Assembly: GCA_963536495.1 (NCBI GenBank)
Contig: CAUTAF010000002.1
Coordinates: 74,599-138,598, forward strand
From: CAJPPJ01 sp963536495
Lineage (GTDB): Bacteria > Bacillota_I > Bacilli_A > RF39 > UBA660
Direction of reading: 5' to 3'
DNA length: 64,000 nt
Below the pieces are notes generated by a model. It searched no databases. It worked only from the letters and a program-made list of their open reading frames with translations, and was not told the origin of the DNA. Positions 34,861 through 43,436 of the stretch are shown piece by piece (position 1 is the stretch's first letter; each line of letters starts with the position of its first letter). Made by a program: the position numbers and the translations under genes.

Positions 34861-36185
34861 ATTTCCTCCTTCAATTCACATGTGATTATTATATCATATT
34901 TATCCGTCTTTTTCTTGAGTAAATTTGATTTTTTAATCCCCGGAATAAAGATCGTTTTATTATTACTATCTGTAATAATTGGATAATATTTTCTTATATC
35001 TTCTTTTACTTTACTATCCCTAAAAATATCTTTTACTTTCTTTGTTCCTAAATTATTTAAAGATATAACATCATCTTCTTCAATAGTTCTTATTATAAGT
35101 GGTAATTTAACATCTTTCTTATTTAATCTCATAACAAAATTATTATCTACATTACCATCTTTATCTAAATAAATTTTAAACATATTAAATACTTTATTCT
35201 TATCTAATATTTCTTTATTTTTTTTATAATTAGTTTCATGGAAAAAATACAATTCTTTATATTCTCTTACTATAACTTTATTAAAAGGCATATCTAAAGT
35301 TTTTTTACCAGAATAATCTTCAGTTATAGAAAGTATTGAATTAAGATGTCTTTTATTAAGTTCTACTATATCAGAAAAGTATTCTGCTTCTAAAAATCTT
35401 TCTAAAATTTTTTTCTTGATAATTATATCTTCTTTATTAAATTTTTCTAAATTTATTTTATTGTTATTTACAATATTTTCATAAACTTCATCAACTTTTT
35501 TATCAATATAACTATTCATTTCATCTAACAATAAAGAATATTCTAAAAAACTAGTATTTATATTAGGATTTTCTTTTCTTAAAAGTGGTATTATTTTAAG
35601 TCTATATCTATTTCTTGTAAATAAACTTATTTTATTAGTTTTATCTATAAAATATTTTTGTTTCTTTTCTTTTAAATATTTTAATATTTCTTTCTTATCT
35701 GCAAGAAGTAAAGGTCTTACTAAACTATAATTATTTCTCTTATCTTCTATTTTAAAACCTTTATATCCATTTATTGTGCTACCTCTTACTAATTTCATTA
35801 AAACTGTTTCAATAAGATCATCTGAATGATGAGCAGTAAATAAATATTTTGAATTATATTTATCAATCATTTTTTCAAAAAATTCATATCTTGCTTCTCT
35901 TGCTTTTGCTTCTAAATTTTTTAAATCTCTTGGGAAATAATCATATATTTCAAATATTAAAGAATTACGTTCACAAAAATCTCTTATATATCTTTCTTCT
36001 TTTTCACTTTCTTTTCTTAAATGATGGTTTACATGTGCTACTACTATATTAAAGTGATACATATCTTTTAAACTTTTTAAAACTAGTAAAAGAGCCATTG
36101 AATCAGGCCCTGTAGATACTGCACATATAACATTATCATTTTCTTTAATTTTAAGTTTTTCTATATATTTTATAACTTCTTTCAC
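34857..36185 (-). CDS. tilS: tRNA(Ile)-lysidine synthase
   Basis: TilS modifies C34 of tRNA-Ile(CAU) to lysidine so that it reads AUA, an essential step and especially relevant in this AUA-rich genome. The 442 residues start with the PP-loop CAVSTGPDSMALLLVL, followed by VAHVNHHLR and FTAHHSDDLIETVLMKL, then TilS-specific C-terminal regions. It overlaps ftsB (divIC) and ftsH by 4 bases each. Confidence 0.95.
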   Translation of the reverse strand: MKEVIKYIEKLKIKENDNVICAVSTGPDSMALLLVLKSLKDMYHFNIVVAHVNHHLRKESEKEERYIRDFCERNSLIFEIYDYFPRDLKNLEAKAREARYEFFEKMIDKYNSKYLFTAHHSDDLIETVLMKLVRGSTINGYKGFKIEDKRNNYSLVRPLLLADKKEILKYLKEKKQKYFIDKTNKISLFTRNRYRLKIIPLLRKENPNINTSFLEYSLLLDEMNSYIDKKVDEVYENIVNNNKINLEKFNKEDIIIKKKILERFLEAEYFSDIVELNKRHLNSILSITEDYSGKKTLDMPFNKVIVREYKELYFFHETNYKKNKEILDKNKVFNMFKIYLDKDGNVDNNFVMRLNKKDVKLPLIIRTIEEDDVISLNNLGTKKVKDIFRDSKVKEDIRKYYPIITDSNNKTIFIPGIKKSNLLKKKTDKYDIIITCELKEEI

Positions 36186-36478
36186 GCTTCACCTTTAGGA
36201 ATCCGAATAATGTATTCACCTTCCTTCGAGTACAAAAATTTTTCTCTAAGATATCTTGCTACATATTCTGGATTTTTTAATTTTTCAACATCAGAATTAA
36301 GTTTTTCTTCTTGTTGTTTTAATTTTATTATTTCTCTTTCTGTTGCTTGTTTTTCTTTTTTAACTTTATTTATTTTTTGCCATGAATTATAAATATTTAA
36401 AAAAATAAAAAAAGATAGTACGAAAAAAAACAAAGCTTCTAAAAATGATTTAAAACTACTTTTCATCTTTTTTTTCAT
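36182..36478 (-). CDS. divIC: Septum formation initiator (FtsB/DivIC)
   Basis: This 98-residue bitopic protein has a cytoplasmic basic start, one membrane helix (about 12-28), a coiled coil (35-68) and the conserved PEYVARYLREKFLYSKEGEYII segment of the FtsB/DivIC family, which bridges FtsL and FtsQ in the divisome. The neighbourhood (divIC then tilS and ftsH) is the same as in B. subtilis. A TATAAT box lies at 36499-36504 on the minus strand and an aggtga site lies before the ATG. Confidence 0.92.
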   Translation of the reverse strand: MKKKMKSSFKSFLEALFFFVLSFFIFLNIYNSWQKINKVKKEKQATEREIIKLKQQEEKLNSDVEKLKNPEYVARYLREKFLYSKEGEYIIRIPKGEA

Positions 36479-36559
36479 ACTATCACCTATCTATCATAAT
36501 TATACAAAATAATTAGACTAGATAAATATTTATATTACTATTTATTTTTTATTTGACAA

Positions 36560-36781
36560 TTAATCTCTTGCAAATGGTAATAGTGCTATTGCTCTAGCTT
36601 TCTTTATTTCTCTTGCAATAATTCTTTGATCTTTAGCACATGCACCTGTAGCTCTTCTTGGTAATATTTTACCTCTTTCGTTAATAAGTTTTGATAAAGT
36701 TTCTACATCTTTGTAGTTTACTTCCTTACCACTACATATTATACATACTTTTTTTCTTCTATTATTACGATAATCTGCCAT
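36560..36781 (-). CDS. rpsR: 30S ribosomal protein S18
   Basis: These 73 residues contain the S18 core DVETLSKLINERGKILPRRATGACAKDQR and the LLPFARD end. The N-terminus keeps two cysteines (VCIICSGK), as in zinc-type S18 variants. S18 binds S6 on the small-subunit platform. It is the third gene of the rpsF-ssb-rpsR operon. Confidence 0.97.
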   Translation of the reverse strand: MADYRNNRRKKVCIICSGKEVNYKDVETLSKLINERGKILPRRATGACAKDQRIIAREIKKARAIALLPFARD

Positions 36782-36796
36782 TATTCATTCCTTTCC

Positions 36797-37249
36797 TTAA
36801 AAAGGTAACTCTTCATCGCTAATTTCATCTACTTTGATGTCTTTTCCAAAATCTGAGTATATATCAGTTGTATCATCTATATTAAAATCTGATGGTTTTA
36901 CTGAACTAACTCCAGAATCTGTCATATTAGAATCTACTTTAGATAAAAATTGAACATTTGTAGCTACAACTCTATATGTTGTTCTAGCATTACCATCTTT
37001 ATCGTTAAATCTATCCATTCTAATACTTCCATCTATAGCAACTTGACTTCCCTTTTTTAAATATTTGTTTACATTTTCTGCTGGTTTATTCCAAACCTCA
37101 ATATTGATAAAATCTGCTTCTTGAGTTCCATCTTCTCTTCTAAAGTTTCTATCAACAGCTATAGAAAAATTTGCTACTGCTGTTTGATTACTTGTATATC
37201 TAAGTTCTGGATCTCTTGTTAATCTACCAATTAAAAATACTTTGTTCAT
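36797..37249 (-). CDS. ssb: Single-stranded DNA-binding protein
   Basis: This 150-residue protein has an OB-fold (MNKVFLIGRLTRDPELRYT ... GSQVAIDGSIRMDRFNDKDG) and an acidic tail ending EISDEELPF, the partner-binding tip of SSB. It sits between rpsF (12-base gap) and rpsR (15-base gap), the conserved order. Confidence 0.97.
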   Translation of the reverse strand: MNKVFLIGRLTRDPELRYTSNQTAVANFSIAVDRNFRREDGTQEADFINIEVWNKPAENVNKYLKKGSQVAIDGSIRMDRFNDKDGNARTTYRVVATNVQFLSKVDSNMTDSGVSSVKPSDFNIDDTTDIYSDFGKDIKVDEISDEELPF

Positions 37250-37261
37250 ATTTTTCTCCTA

Positions 37262-37552
37262 TTATTTTTCATCTTTAACTATTAAATGACGAATAATATT
37301 TTCACTTATTGTTGCTACTCTATCGAATTCTTTAATATCATTAACATTTTCAGTTTTGAAAGTTAATAAGAAATAGTATCCTGTTTTAAATTTCTTAACT
37401 TCATATGCTAATTCTCTTTGACCCATTTCTTTTAATTCTACATTTTGTGCTTTTGTTGATAAAACTAATGCTTTATAATCTTCAGCAACTTTTTTGATTT
37501 CAGCTACTTCAAGATTAGGTCTAACGATAAACATTATTTCATAATTACGCAT
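37262..37552 (-). CDS. rpsF: 30S ribosomal protein S6
   Basis: These 96 residues have the S6 pattern MRNYEIMFIVRPN, KEMGQRELAYEVKKFKTGYYFLL and NIIRHLIVKDE. It is the first gene of the rpsF-ssb-rpsR operon, with a strong aaggagg ribosome site held in a leader structure that may be subject to S6:S18 autoregulation. Confidence 0.97.
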   Translation of the reverse strand: MRNYEIMFIVRPNLEVAEIKKVAEDYKALVLSTKAQNVELKEMGQRELAYEVKKFKTGYYFLLTFKTENVNDIKEFDRVATISENIIRHLIVKDEK

Positions 37553-37562
37553 ATTTTTACAC

Positions 37563-37625
37563 CTCCTTCTGGTCTTTACTGGCTATTTCTAGCAAGGAGC
37601 TTTTCACTCTTTTTGTATTATAACA
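37563..37625 (-). promoter_or_regulatory. Promoter and structured leader of rpsF-ssb-rpsR
   Basis: An extended -10 (TGTTATAAT on the minus strand, 37617-37625) precedes a leader of about 55 bases. In the leader CTCCTT (complement of 37594-37599) can pair with AAGGAG of the ribosome site (complement of 37563-37568), closing over an inner GCTA-GAAA-TAGC hairpin. This arrangement would hide the ribosome site. Autogenous control of this operon by the S6:S18 complex is known in other bacteria, but this structure has not been matched to the published motif. Confidence 0.6.
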
Positions 37626-37651
37626 AATAATATATATTTTTGCTACTAAAA

Positions 37652-37686
37652 ATTAAAAAAAGAAATATCATTAAGGATATCTCTAG
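37652..37686 (-). terminator. Terminator of the rlmB-sigH operon
   Basis: On the minus strand AGAGATATC, a 6-base loop and GATATTTCT form a stem followed by TTTTTTT. It directly follows the small lipoprotein stop at 37683. Confidence 0.8.
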
Positions 37687-37856
37687 TCTATAGTAATTTC
37701 TGATTCTAAATTAGGATTAATATCTTCTTTTAAATCAGTTTTTAGTATTTCTTCAGTTTTATTATTCTCAGATTTCTTTTCTTCCTTAGGTTTTTTTACT
37801 TGATTACAAGAAACTAGTAAAAAAGCTAATATTAATATTAGAAATATTTTTTTCAT
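37683..37856 (-). CDS. Small lipoprotein, 57 residues
   Basis: This short gene starts with ATG at 37856 behind an aaggag site that overlaps the end of the SDR gene. The peptide has a lipoprotein signal (MKKIFLILILAFLLVSCNQ), with the lipobox cysteine at 17, and a short, charged, lysine/glutamate-rich tail ending ESEITID. The stop is followed at once by a strong terminator. The signal peptide, ribosome site and position support a real gene. It is the last gene of the rlmB-sigH unit. The function is unknown. Confidence 0.75.
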   Translation of the reverse strand: MKKIFLILILAFLLVSCNQVKKPKEEKKSENNKTEEILKTDLKEDINPNLESEITID

Positions 37857-37860
37857 ACCG

Positions 37861-38508
37861 TTACTCCTTATTAAACATCTTATATATTTTATATAACATA
37901 TTTAATTTTATATCAGCATTTTTAGAATTTATTTTTTTTAAACTGTATTTGGCTACACTATTTAAATCTTTTCTATTTTTTAACAAAAGTGAGTGAAAAC
38001 CAATATTTAACTTTTCTTTTTTTATTGTTTTATTTACATATCTTGTTAATTCTTTTAAATATGATTCTAAACCTAAATAATCAGCATTTAAAATATTTTT
38101 ATTATAAAAATCAACAGAAAGAGTATTTAATATATTACCTTTTTGATTTTTTATCATATCTCTTAAAAACAGTTTACTAAATAAATATAAAGAATTTAAT
38201 TGATATTCATAACTAGTATTTTTACTATCACTATCAAAAAACTTATCATTATTATAAAAATTCAAATTATTTATTATAAAGTCAGGATTTTCTTTTCTTA
38301 TGAAAATATATATTTCTTTTATTTTAGATTCTAAGGAAATATCACTTGCAATTATTTGCATATTTACTTTTCCTTTATATTTATTTTGTGTATTTATTAA
38401 ATTTTCTTTATCGCTATCTATTAAAATTAAATTATTTTCTTTATTAGATAATAATTTTACATATTCCATTCCAATTTTTGAACATGCTCCTATAATAACT
38501 ACTTTCAT
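37861..38508 (-). CDS. Short-chain dehydrogenase/reductase-like protein, altered active site
   Basis: This 215-residue protein has an SDR Rossmann start (MKVVIIGACSKIGMEYVKLL), an acidic NAD-type residue after strand 2 (LILIDSD), ASDIS, IINNLNFYN and NILNTLSVDF. In place of the YxxxK active site it reads YLGLES, so the lysine is replaced by glutamate; catalysis by the normal route is doubtful. It follows sigH by 8 bases and precedes the small lipoprotein. Confidence 0.7.
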   Translation of the reverse strand: MKVVIIGACSKIGMEYVKLLSNKENNLILIDSDKENLINTQNKYKGKVNMQIIASDISLESKIKEIYIFIRKENPDFIINNLNFYNNDKFFDSDSKNTSYEYQLNSLYLFSKLFLRDMIKNQKGNILNTLSVDFYNKNILNADYLGLESYLKELTRYVNKTIKKEKLNIGFHSLLLKNRKDLNSVAKYSLKKINSKNADIKLNMLYKIYKMFNKE

Positions 38509-38516
38509 ATACCCAC

Positions 38517-39023
38517 CTAATTTTTAATATCTTCTTTTACTAAATCTTTTTTTATTTTTAATATTTTATATTCTACCCTTTTTTGATTAATTTCTAAAAG
38601 TTCTGATATTTCTCTTGAATTAAAATCATTAATATATAATTCAAATATTTGAGAATCATCTAAACTTAAATTAAATTTATATTCTTTTAATTTATCTTTT
38701 AAATTCATAAAAACAATATCATTTTCTATATAACTTGGACTTTCAAACTCTTCTTCTGTTTCTTCTTTTATTTCTAAAATATTATTATTAAGATTTTTCC
38801 TAAACCAATTGTTCATCTTAGCTCTAATACAAATATATGCAAAAGTCGTAAAACTAGCTTTTAAGTTACTATCATATTTATCTATTGCTTCACTAAGTCC
38901 AATCATTCCTTCTTGATAAAAATCTTCATAATCATTTTTATAAAACGGATATTGTTTTATATATTTATTCGCTAAATTTATTACTATATGTTTATATTCC
39001 AATAATTTTTCTTCTTTATTCAT
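38517..39023 (-). CDS. sigH: Sigma-70 family factor, SigH-like
   Basis: This 168-residue factor has region 2 (YPFYKNDYEDFYQEGMIGLSEAIDKYD, SFTTFAYICIRAKMNNWFRK) and a shortened region 4 (LSLDDSQIFELYINDFNSREISELLEINQKRVEYKILKIKK). The gene order gltX-cysS-mrnC-rlmB-sigH is that of B. subtilis, which supports orthology with SigH. Its regulon here is unknown; sporulation is not implied. It overlaps rlmB by 8 bases. Confidence 0.82.
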   Translation of the reverse strand: MNKEEKLLEYKHIVINLANKYIKQYPFYKNDYEDFYQEGMIGLSEAIDKYDSNLKASFTTFAYICIRAKMNNWFRKNLNNNILEIKEETEEEFESPSYIENDIVFMNLKDKLKEYKFNLSLDDSQIFELYINDFNSREISELLEINQKRVEYKILKIKKDLVKEDIKN

Positions 39024-39717
39024 TTTTACCTTCTCTTACAATTTCATAAATCATAAGAGCTGCTGCAACTGATGCATTTAAACTATTAGTAGTTCCATAC
39101 ATAGGAATCTTAACATTGAAATCTAAATGTTTAATTGTGGATTCGCTTATTCCTTTTCCTTCATTACCTATTACTACAGCAATTTTACCAGAATAATCAA
39201 TGTTTTTAAAATCTTCTTTAGCATCAAGTGTAGTTCCTACTATCCAAAAACCTAACTCTTTTAATTTTAAAATTGTACTATTAATATTAGTTACTTGAGA
39301 GATTTTTACATTTTCTATTGCTCCTGCACTTGTTTTTACAACAGTATAATTAACATCAGTTGCTCTATCTTTTGGAATAATTATTCCAGTTAAATTAGCA
39401 GCTTCTACAGTTCTAACTATTGCACCTAAATTATGAGGATCTTCTAAATGATCTAAAATAATAATTTTAGCATTTTCTACATTTAAATCTTCAATAGGAG
39501 AATACTTAAAATCTTCAATATCTAAAATTATACCTTGATGAGGCATTTTAAAAAAATCATCCTTAGTATTTTTATCAAAGTAATTTATTTTAATATTCTT
39601 CTTTTCTAATAAAGAAAGTATATTTTCTTCTTTAAATCCTTCTTGTAAATAACATTTTTTAACTTTTTTATCCTTTAACAATATTTCTTTTGCTACATTT
39701 CTTCCACATACTAACAT
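39016..39717 (-). CDS. rlmB: 23S rRNA 2'-O-methyltransferase (SpoU family, RlmB-like)
   Basis: This 233-residue SPOUT enzyme has an N-terminal substrate-binding domain and a knotted SAM domain: LDHLEDPHNLGAIVRTVEAA (motif 1), VVIGNEGKGIS (motif 2) and IPMYGTTNSLNASVAAALMIYE (motif 3). In the family it methylates the ribose of G2251 of 23S rRNA; a TrmH-like tRNA target is a less likely alternative. An extended -10 (TGTTATAAT) lies at 39737-39745, right after the mrnC terminator, so rlmB starts a new unit. Confidence 0.92.
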   Translation of the reverse strand: MLVCGRNVAKEILLKDKKVKKCYLQEGFKEENILSLLEKKNIKINYFDKNTKDDFFKMPHQGIILDIEDFKYSPIEDLNVENAKIIILDHLEDPHNLGAIVRTVEAANLTGIIIPKDRATDVNYTVVKTSAGAIENVKISQVTNINSTILKLKELGFWIVGTTLDAKEDFKNIDYSGKIAVVIGNEGKGISESTIKHLDFNVKIPMYGTTNSLNASVAAALMIYEIVREGKNE

Positions 39718-39736
39718 ATAAATTTACTCCGTTTAT

Positions 39737-39771
39737 ATTATAACAAAAAAATCAGTTAAATACTGATTTTT
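39737..39771 (-). terminator. Terminator after mrnC, abutting the rlmB promoter
   Basis: aaaaatcagt (39747-39756) pairs with actgattttt (39762-39771); on the minus strand the stem runs into a T-run and, immediately after, into TGTTATAAT (39737-39745), an extended -10 for rlmB. A stop for one unit and a start for the next share about 35 bases. Confidence 0.75.
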
Positions 39772-40169
39772 ATGTCATATATATAATTTAAGATATAATT
39801 TAATCTGTTTTTATCTTTAAAATATAAATATCCAATCAAACTTTCTAAAGCTGTTGCATGTTTATAAGTTACTACATCACAACTTTTAGGTTTATGATTA
39901 GATTTAGAATTTCTTGCTCTTTTTACAATATCTATTTCTTCTTCTGTTAACATTTCATTATCAATTATCTCTTTTAAAAAATAAGCTTGAGATTTAGCAT
40001 TAACATATTTTAAAGTTTCTTTTGCTAAATCTTTTATTTTACAAAGACCTTTATTGACATTTTGTTCTCTAATAAAACTTTCAAATATACTATCCCCTAT
40101 ATATGCAAGAACTAACGGATTAACTTCTAATAAATTTTTATTATTTAATAAGGTACCATTTTCCATCAA
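39756..40169 (-). CDS. mrnC: Mini-ribonuclease 3
   Basis: This 137-residue RNase III-like nuclease lacks a dsRNA-binding domain. The RNase III core is visible as LAYIGDSIFESFIREQ and CDVVTYKHATALESLIGYLYF. It matures 23S rRNA ends in B. subtilis. The second methionine of the MM start is also possible. It overlaps the upstream hypothetical gene by 29 bases. Confidence 0.93.
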   Translation of the reverse strand: MMENGTLLNNKNLLEVNPLVLAYIGDSIFESFIREQNVNKGLCKIKDLAKETLKYVNAKSQAYFLKEIIDNEMLTEEEIDIVKRARNSKSNHKPKSCDVVTYKHATALESLIGYLYFKDKNRLNYILNYIYDIKISI

Positions 40170-40599
40170 TAAAACCTACTAATATCTTTTTATTATCAGT
40201 TGATTTTTCATTATTTACTATAGCAGTTTGAGAAACTTCAACTTCATAAGCTTTTTTAATATCTATTTTACATTCGTGTTTATAAGTATTTTTATATTCT
40301 TCTAATTCTTTTTTAGATAATAATCTTGCTGATTTTATAGAATATTCATATTTTATATTATAATTTTTAATTGGAGCAAGTTGACTTTCTAACTCTATCT
40401 TAAATGCTTCATTTTTAGATAAACAGTTATGATAAGCATTTGCTGCTTTCTCTACATTTTTTTCATTTATTGCTTCATATAATTTTTTTATTGGTGTCTT
40501 ATAAGTGTTTCTATTAAAAATTATAACAACTGTAAGTGATAACGCTGCTACAACTAAAGAAACTAGTAATATATTAATCATTTTATCCATTCTTTGCAT
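40141..40599 (-). CDS. Hypothetical membrane-anchored protein with NTF2-like tail
   Basis: This 152-residue protein has one N-terminal membrane helix (about 9-28) and an extracytoplasmic domain with a helical part (PIKKLYEAINEKNVEKAANAYHNCL) and a beta strand ending VGFIDGKWYLIK. The layout resembles NTF2-like/DUF4878 lipoprotein domains. It is inserted between cysS (2-base gap) and mrnC. A larger protein of similar layout lies at 43437, in the same operon. Confidence 0.6.
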   Translation of the reverse strand: MQRMDKMINILLVSLVVAALSLTVVIIFNRNTYKTPIKKLYEAINEKNVEKAANAYHNCLSKNEAFKIELESQLAPIKNYNIKYEYSIKSARLLSKKELEEYKNTYKHECKIDIKKAYEVEVSQTAIVNNEKSTDNKKILVGFIDGKWYLIK

Positions 40600-40601
40600 A
40601 T

Positions 40602-41993
40602 TTACCTCACTATTTCATACAAAGTTTTTTCTTTTGTATCTTTTAGAATTATATTTTTTTCTTTTAATTCTTCTCTTATTTGATCTGCTAAAACATAGTT
40701 TTTATTCTTTTTAGCTTGATCACGTTCTTTTATTTTTTCTTCAATATATTTAATTAAATCTTCATCTATTTCTTCTTCTTTAAATAAATCTAAACTTAAT
40801 ACTTTATCGAATTCTTTCAATAAATATATTTTACTAGAATTAGATATATTGCTTTTTAAAACATCATACATTGTTTTTAACATAAGAGAAGTATTTAAAT
40901 CATTATTTATGGCATCTTTAAATTGATTTAAATATTCTTTTATTATTTCTTCATTTAATTTTTTATCTTCTTTTAAATTTTTAACTTTATTTCTAATTTT
41001 ATTTAATAAATTACCATTTTTCTTTATTTCTTCTAAATCTAAAACTAGTTGTGATCTATAATGACTTTGTAAACAAGTTAAACGATATGCAAGTGGATCT
41101 ATATTATCTTCTTTTAATGTATCAACAGTTATTACATTACCTAAAGATTTACTCATTTTTGCATTTTTCAAATTTAAATGTTCTCCATGCATAAAATATC
41201 TACACCATTTATGTCCTAAATAAGCTTCTGATTGAGCTATTTCGTTAGTGTGATGTGGAAATATATTGTCTACCCCTCCACAGTGAATATCTAAATATTC
41301 TCCTAAGTTTTTAATAGCTAAACCACTACATTCAATGTGCCACCCAGGATATCCATATCCCCAAGGTGAATCCCATTTCATTTCTTGATTTTTAAATTTA
41401 GAATCAGTAAACCAAAGTGCAAAATCTTCTTGATTCTTTTTATTAGAATCATAATCTACTGTTTCTCTAACACCTACTTGTTGATTATTCCTATTTCCTG
41501 GTAATTCATAATAATCTTTAAACTTTTTAACATCAAAATAAACATTATTGTTTGAAACATATCCATAACCATTTTCAATAATTTTTTCAATCATTTTAAT
41601 AGTAAAAGGAATATTTTCACTAGCTTTTTCAAATATTTTAGGAATCTTTATATTCAAACTTTCACAATCTTCTACAAACTTTTTTGTATAAAAATCTGCT
41701 ATTTCCGATACTTTTTTATGTTCTTTTAAAGCAGCCTTTTGCATTTTATCTTCACCAGTATCAGAATCATTTTCTAAATGTCCTATATCGGTAATATTCA
41801 TTACTCTTCTTACATCATATCCTAAAAACTTTAATGATTTTTCTAATATATCTTCAAAAATATAAGTTCTTAAATTACCAATATGTGCATAACTATATAC
41901 TGTTGGTCCACAAGTATATAAATTAACGACATTTTCTTTATGCGGAATAAATTCTTCTTGTTTTTTTGTAAGAGTATTATAAATTTTCATCAT
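40602..41993 (-). CDS. cysS: Cysteinyl-tRNA synthetase
   Basis: These 463 residues include NLYTCGPTVYSYAHIGNLRTY (zinc cysteine and HIGH motif), WHIECSGLA and the second zinc site HCGGVDNIFPHHTNE, and the KMSKS loop NAKMSKSLGN. Class I enzyme, length normal. The start (MM; either ATG possible) overlaps the gltX end by 17 bases. Confidence 0.98.
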   Translation of the reverse strand: MMKIYNTLTKKQEEFIPHKENVVNLYTCGPTVYSYAHIGNLRTYIFEDILEKSLKFLGYDVRRVMNITDIGHLENDSDTGEDKMQKAALKEHKKVSEIADFYTKKFVEDCESLNIKIPKIFEKASENIPFTIKMIEKIIENGYGYVSNNNVYFDVKKFKDYYELPGNRNNQQVGVRETVDYDSNKKNQEDFALWFTDSKFKNQEMKWDSPWGYGYPGWHIECSGLAIKNLGEYLDIHCGGVDNIFPHHTNEIAQSEAYLGHKWCRYFMHGEHLNLKNAKMSKSLGNVITVDTLKEDNIDPLAYRLTCLQSHYRSQLVLDLEEIKKNGNLLNKIRNKVKNLKEDKKLNEEIIKEYLNQFKDAINNDLNTSLMLKTMYDVLKSNISNSSKIYLLKEFDKVLSLDLFKEEEIDEDLIKYIEEKIKERDQAKKNKNYVLADQIREELKEKNIILKDTKEKTLYEIVR

Positions 41994-43425
41994 TTAACCT
42001 TTTTAATACCTTTTCTTTTCCAAGTAAATATATAGTTGCAGATAATTCAGGACCATGCATCAAACCACTACTTGCTATTCTTATAGGCATAAATAAACTT
42101 TTTCCTTTATTACCTGTTTCTTCTTTTACTTTATTAATAATATTAACTATATTTTCTTCAGTAAAATCTTCTAATTCTTCTATATGTTTTTTAAAAGATT
42201 TAACTGTTTTGATAGATTGTTCTTCTTTTAATATTTCTTTTGCTTCTTCAGTTATTTCATGATTATCATTAAAGAATATTGAAATTTCATCTATTATTTC
42301 TTCAGCATATGATATATGTTGTTGATAAATTTCAAGTAATCTATTTATCCATGCTTCATCTTTACCGTCCAAAGAATATTTGTTAGTTATAAAAGGTATA
42401 ATCCATTCTTTAAATTTATCAAATGGCATTTTCTTAATATAATGAGAATTTATCCATCTTAATTTTTTAATATCGTATACTGCCGGAGATTTATTAATTC
42501 TAGTACTATCCCAGTCTTTAGTTAATTCTTCTAATGTAAATATTTCTTTATTTTCTGGATGAGTCCAACCTAAAAGTGCTAAGTAATTTACTATAGCTTC
42601 TGGTAAATAACCAGCATTATATAAATCCATAAAACTTGCATCACCATTTCTCTTAGATAACTTATGTCCATCTTCTCTTATAATGTGTGGTAAGTGTATA
42701 TAAACTGGTGATTCCCAACCAAATGATTTATAAAGCAATAAATATTTAGGAGTTGAAGATAAGTATTCATTTCCTCTTACCACATGAGTAATATTCATCA
42801 AATGATCATCTATTACATTAGCAAAATTATATGTTGGAAATCCATCACTCTTAATTAAAATTTGATCTTCTAAAAGTTTATTTTCAACAGATATTTTTCC
42901 ATATACTAAATCTTCATATGAAGTTATACCTTCTTTTGGCATCTTTTGTCTAATAACATATGGCTCATTATTAGCTACTCTTTTTTTAGCTTCTTCTAAA
43001 GATATATTTTTACATTTACCATCATACATAAATGTAACTTTCATAAGTTCTGCTTCTTCTCTTAATTCTTGTAATCTTTCTTCATTACAAAAACAGTAAT
43101 AAGCTTCACCTTTTTCTACTAATTCTTCAGCATATTTTAAATAAATATCTTTTCTTTCACTTTGGATATATGGTCCACAATCTTTAGGATTATTAGGTCC
43201 TTCATCTATATTTAAATTACATAATTCTAATGTTTTATAAATAAACTCTACTGCACCTTCTTTTTGTCTTGTTTGATCAGTATCTTCTATTCTAAGTATA
43301 AAATCTCCATTTTCATGTTTTGCTACTAAATATTCAAATAATGCACTTCTTAAATTTCCTATATGCATAAAACCTGTTGGACTTGGTGCAAATCTTGTTC
43401 TAATTTTTTTATTGTTATCTATCAT
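41977..43425 (-). CDS. gltX: Glutamyl-tRNA synthetase
   Basis: This class I enzyme has RFAPSPTGFMHIGNLRSALF (HIGH motif) and HKLSKRNGD (KMSKS-type loop), with a C-terminal anticodon domain. I set the start at the ATG at 43425 (MIDNNKK, 482 residues), because the ggagga just before it would otherwise lie inside the coding region of an ATG at 43440. No gatCAB or glnS is in the window, so whether it also charges tRNA-Gln is open. Confidence 0.96.
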   Translation of the reverse strand: MIDNNKKIRTRFAPSPTGFMHIGNLRSALFEYLVAKHENGDFILRIEDTDQTRQKEGAVEFIYKTLELCNLNIDEGPNNPKDCGPYIQSERKDIYLKYAEELVEKGEAYYCFCNEERLQELREEAELMKVTFMYDGKCKNISLEEAKKRVANNEPYVIRQKMPKEGITSYEDLVYGKISVENKLLEDQILIKSDGFPTYNFANVIDDHLMNITHVVRGNEYLSSTPKYLLLYKSFGWESPVYIHLPHIIREDGHKLSKRNGDASFMDLYNAGYLPEAIVNYLALLGWTHPENKEIFTLEELTKDWDSTRINKSPAVYDIKKLRWINSHYIKKMPFDKFKEWIIPFITNKYSLDGKDEAWINRLLEIYQQHISYAEEIIDEISIFFNDNHEITEEAKEILKEEQSIKTVKSFKKHIEELEDFTEENIVNIINKVKEETGNKGKSLFMPIRIASSGLMHGPELSATIYLLGKEKVLKRLNDENL

Positions 43426-43436
43426 TTTTCCTCCAA

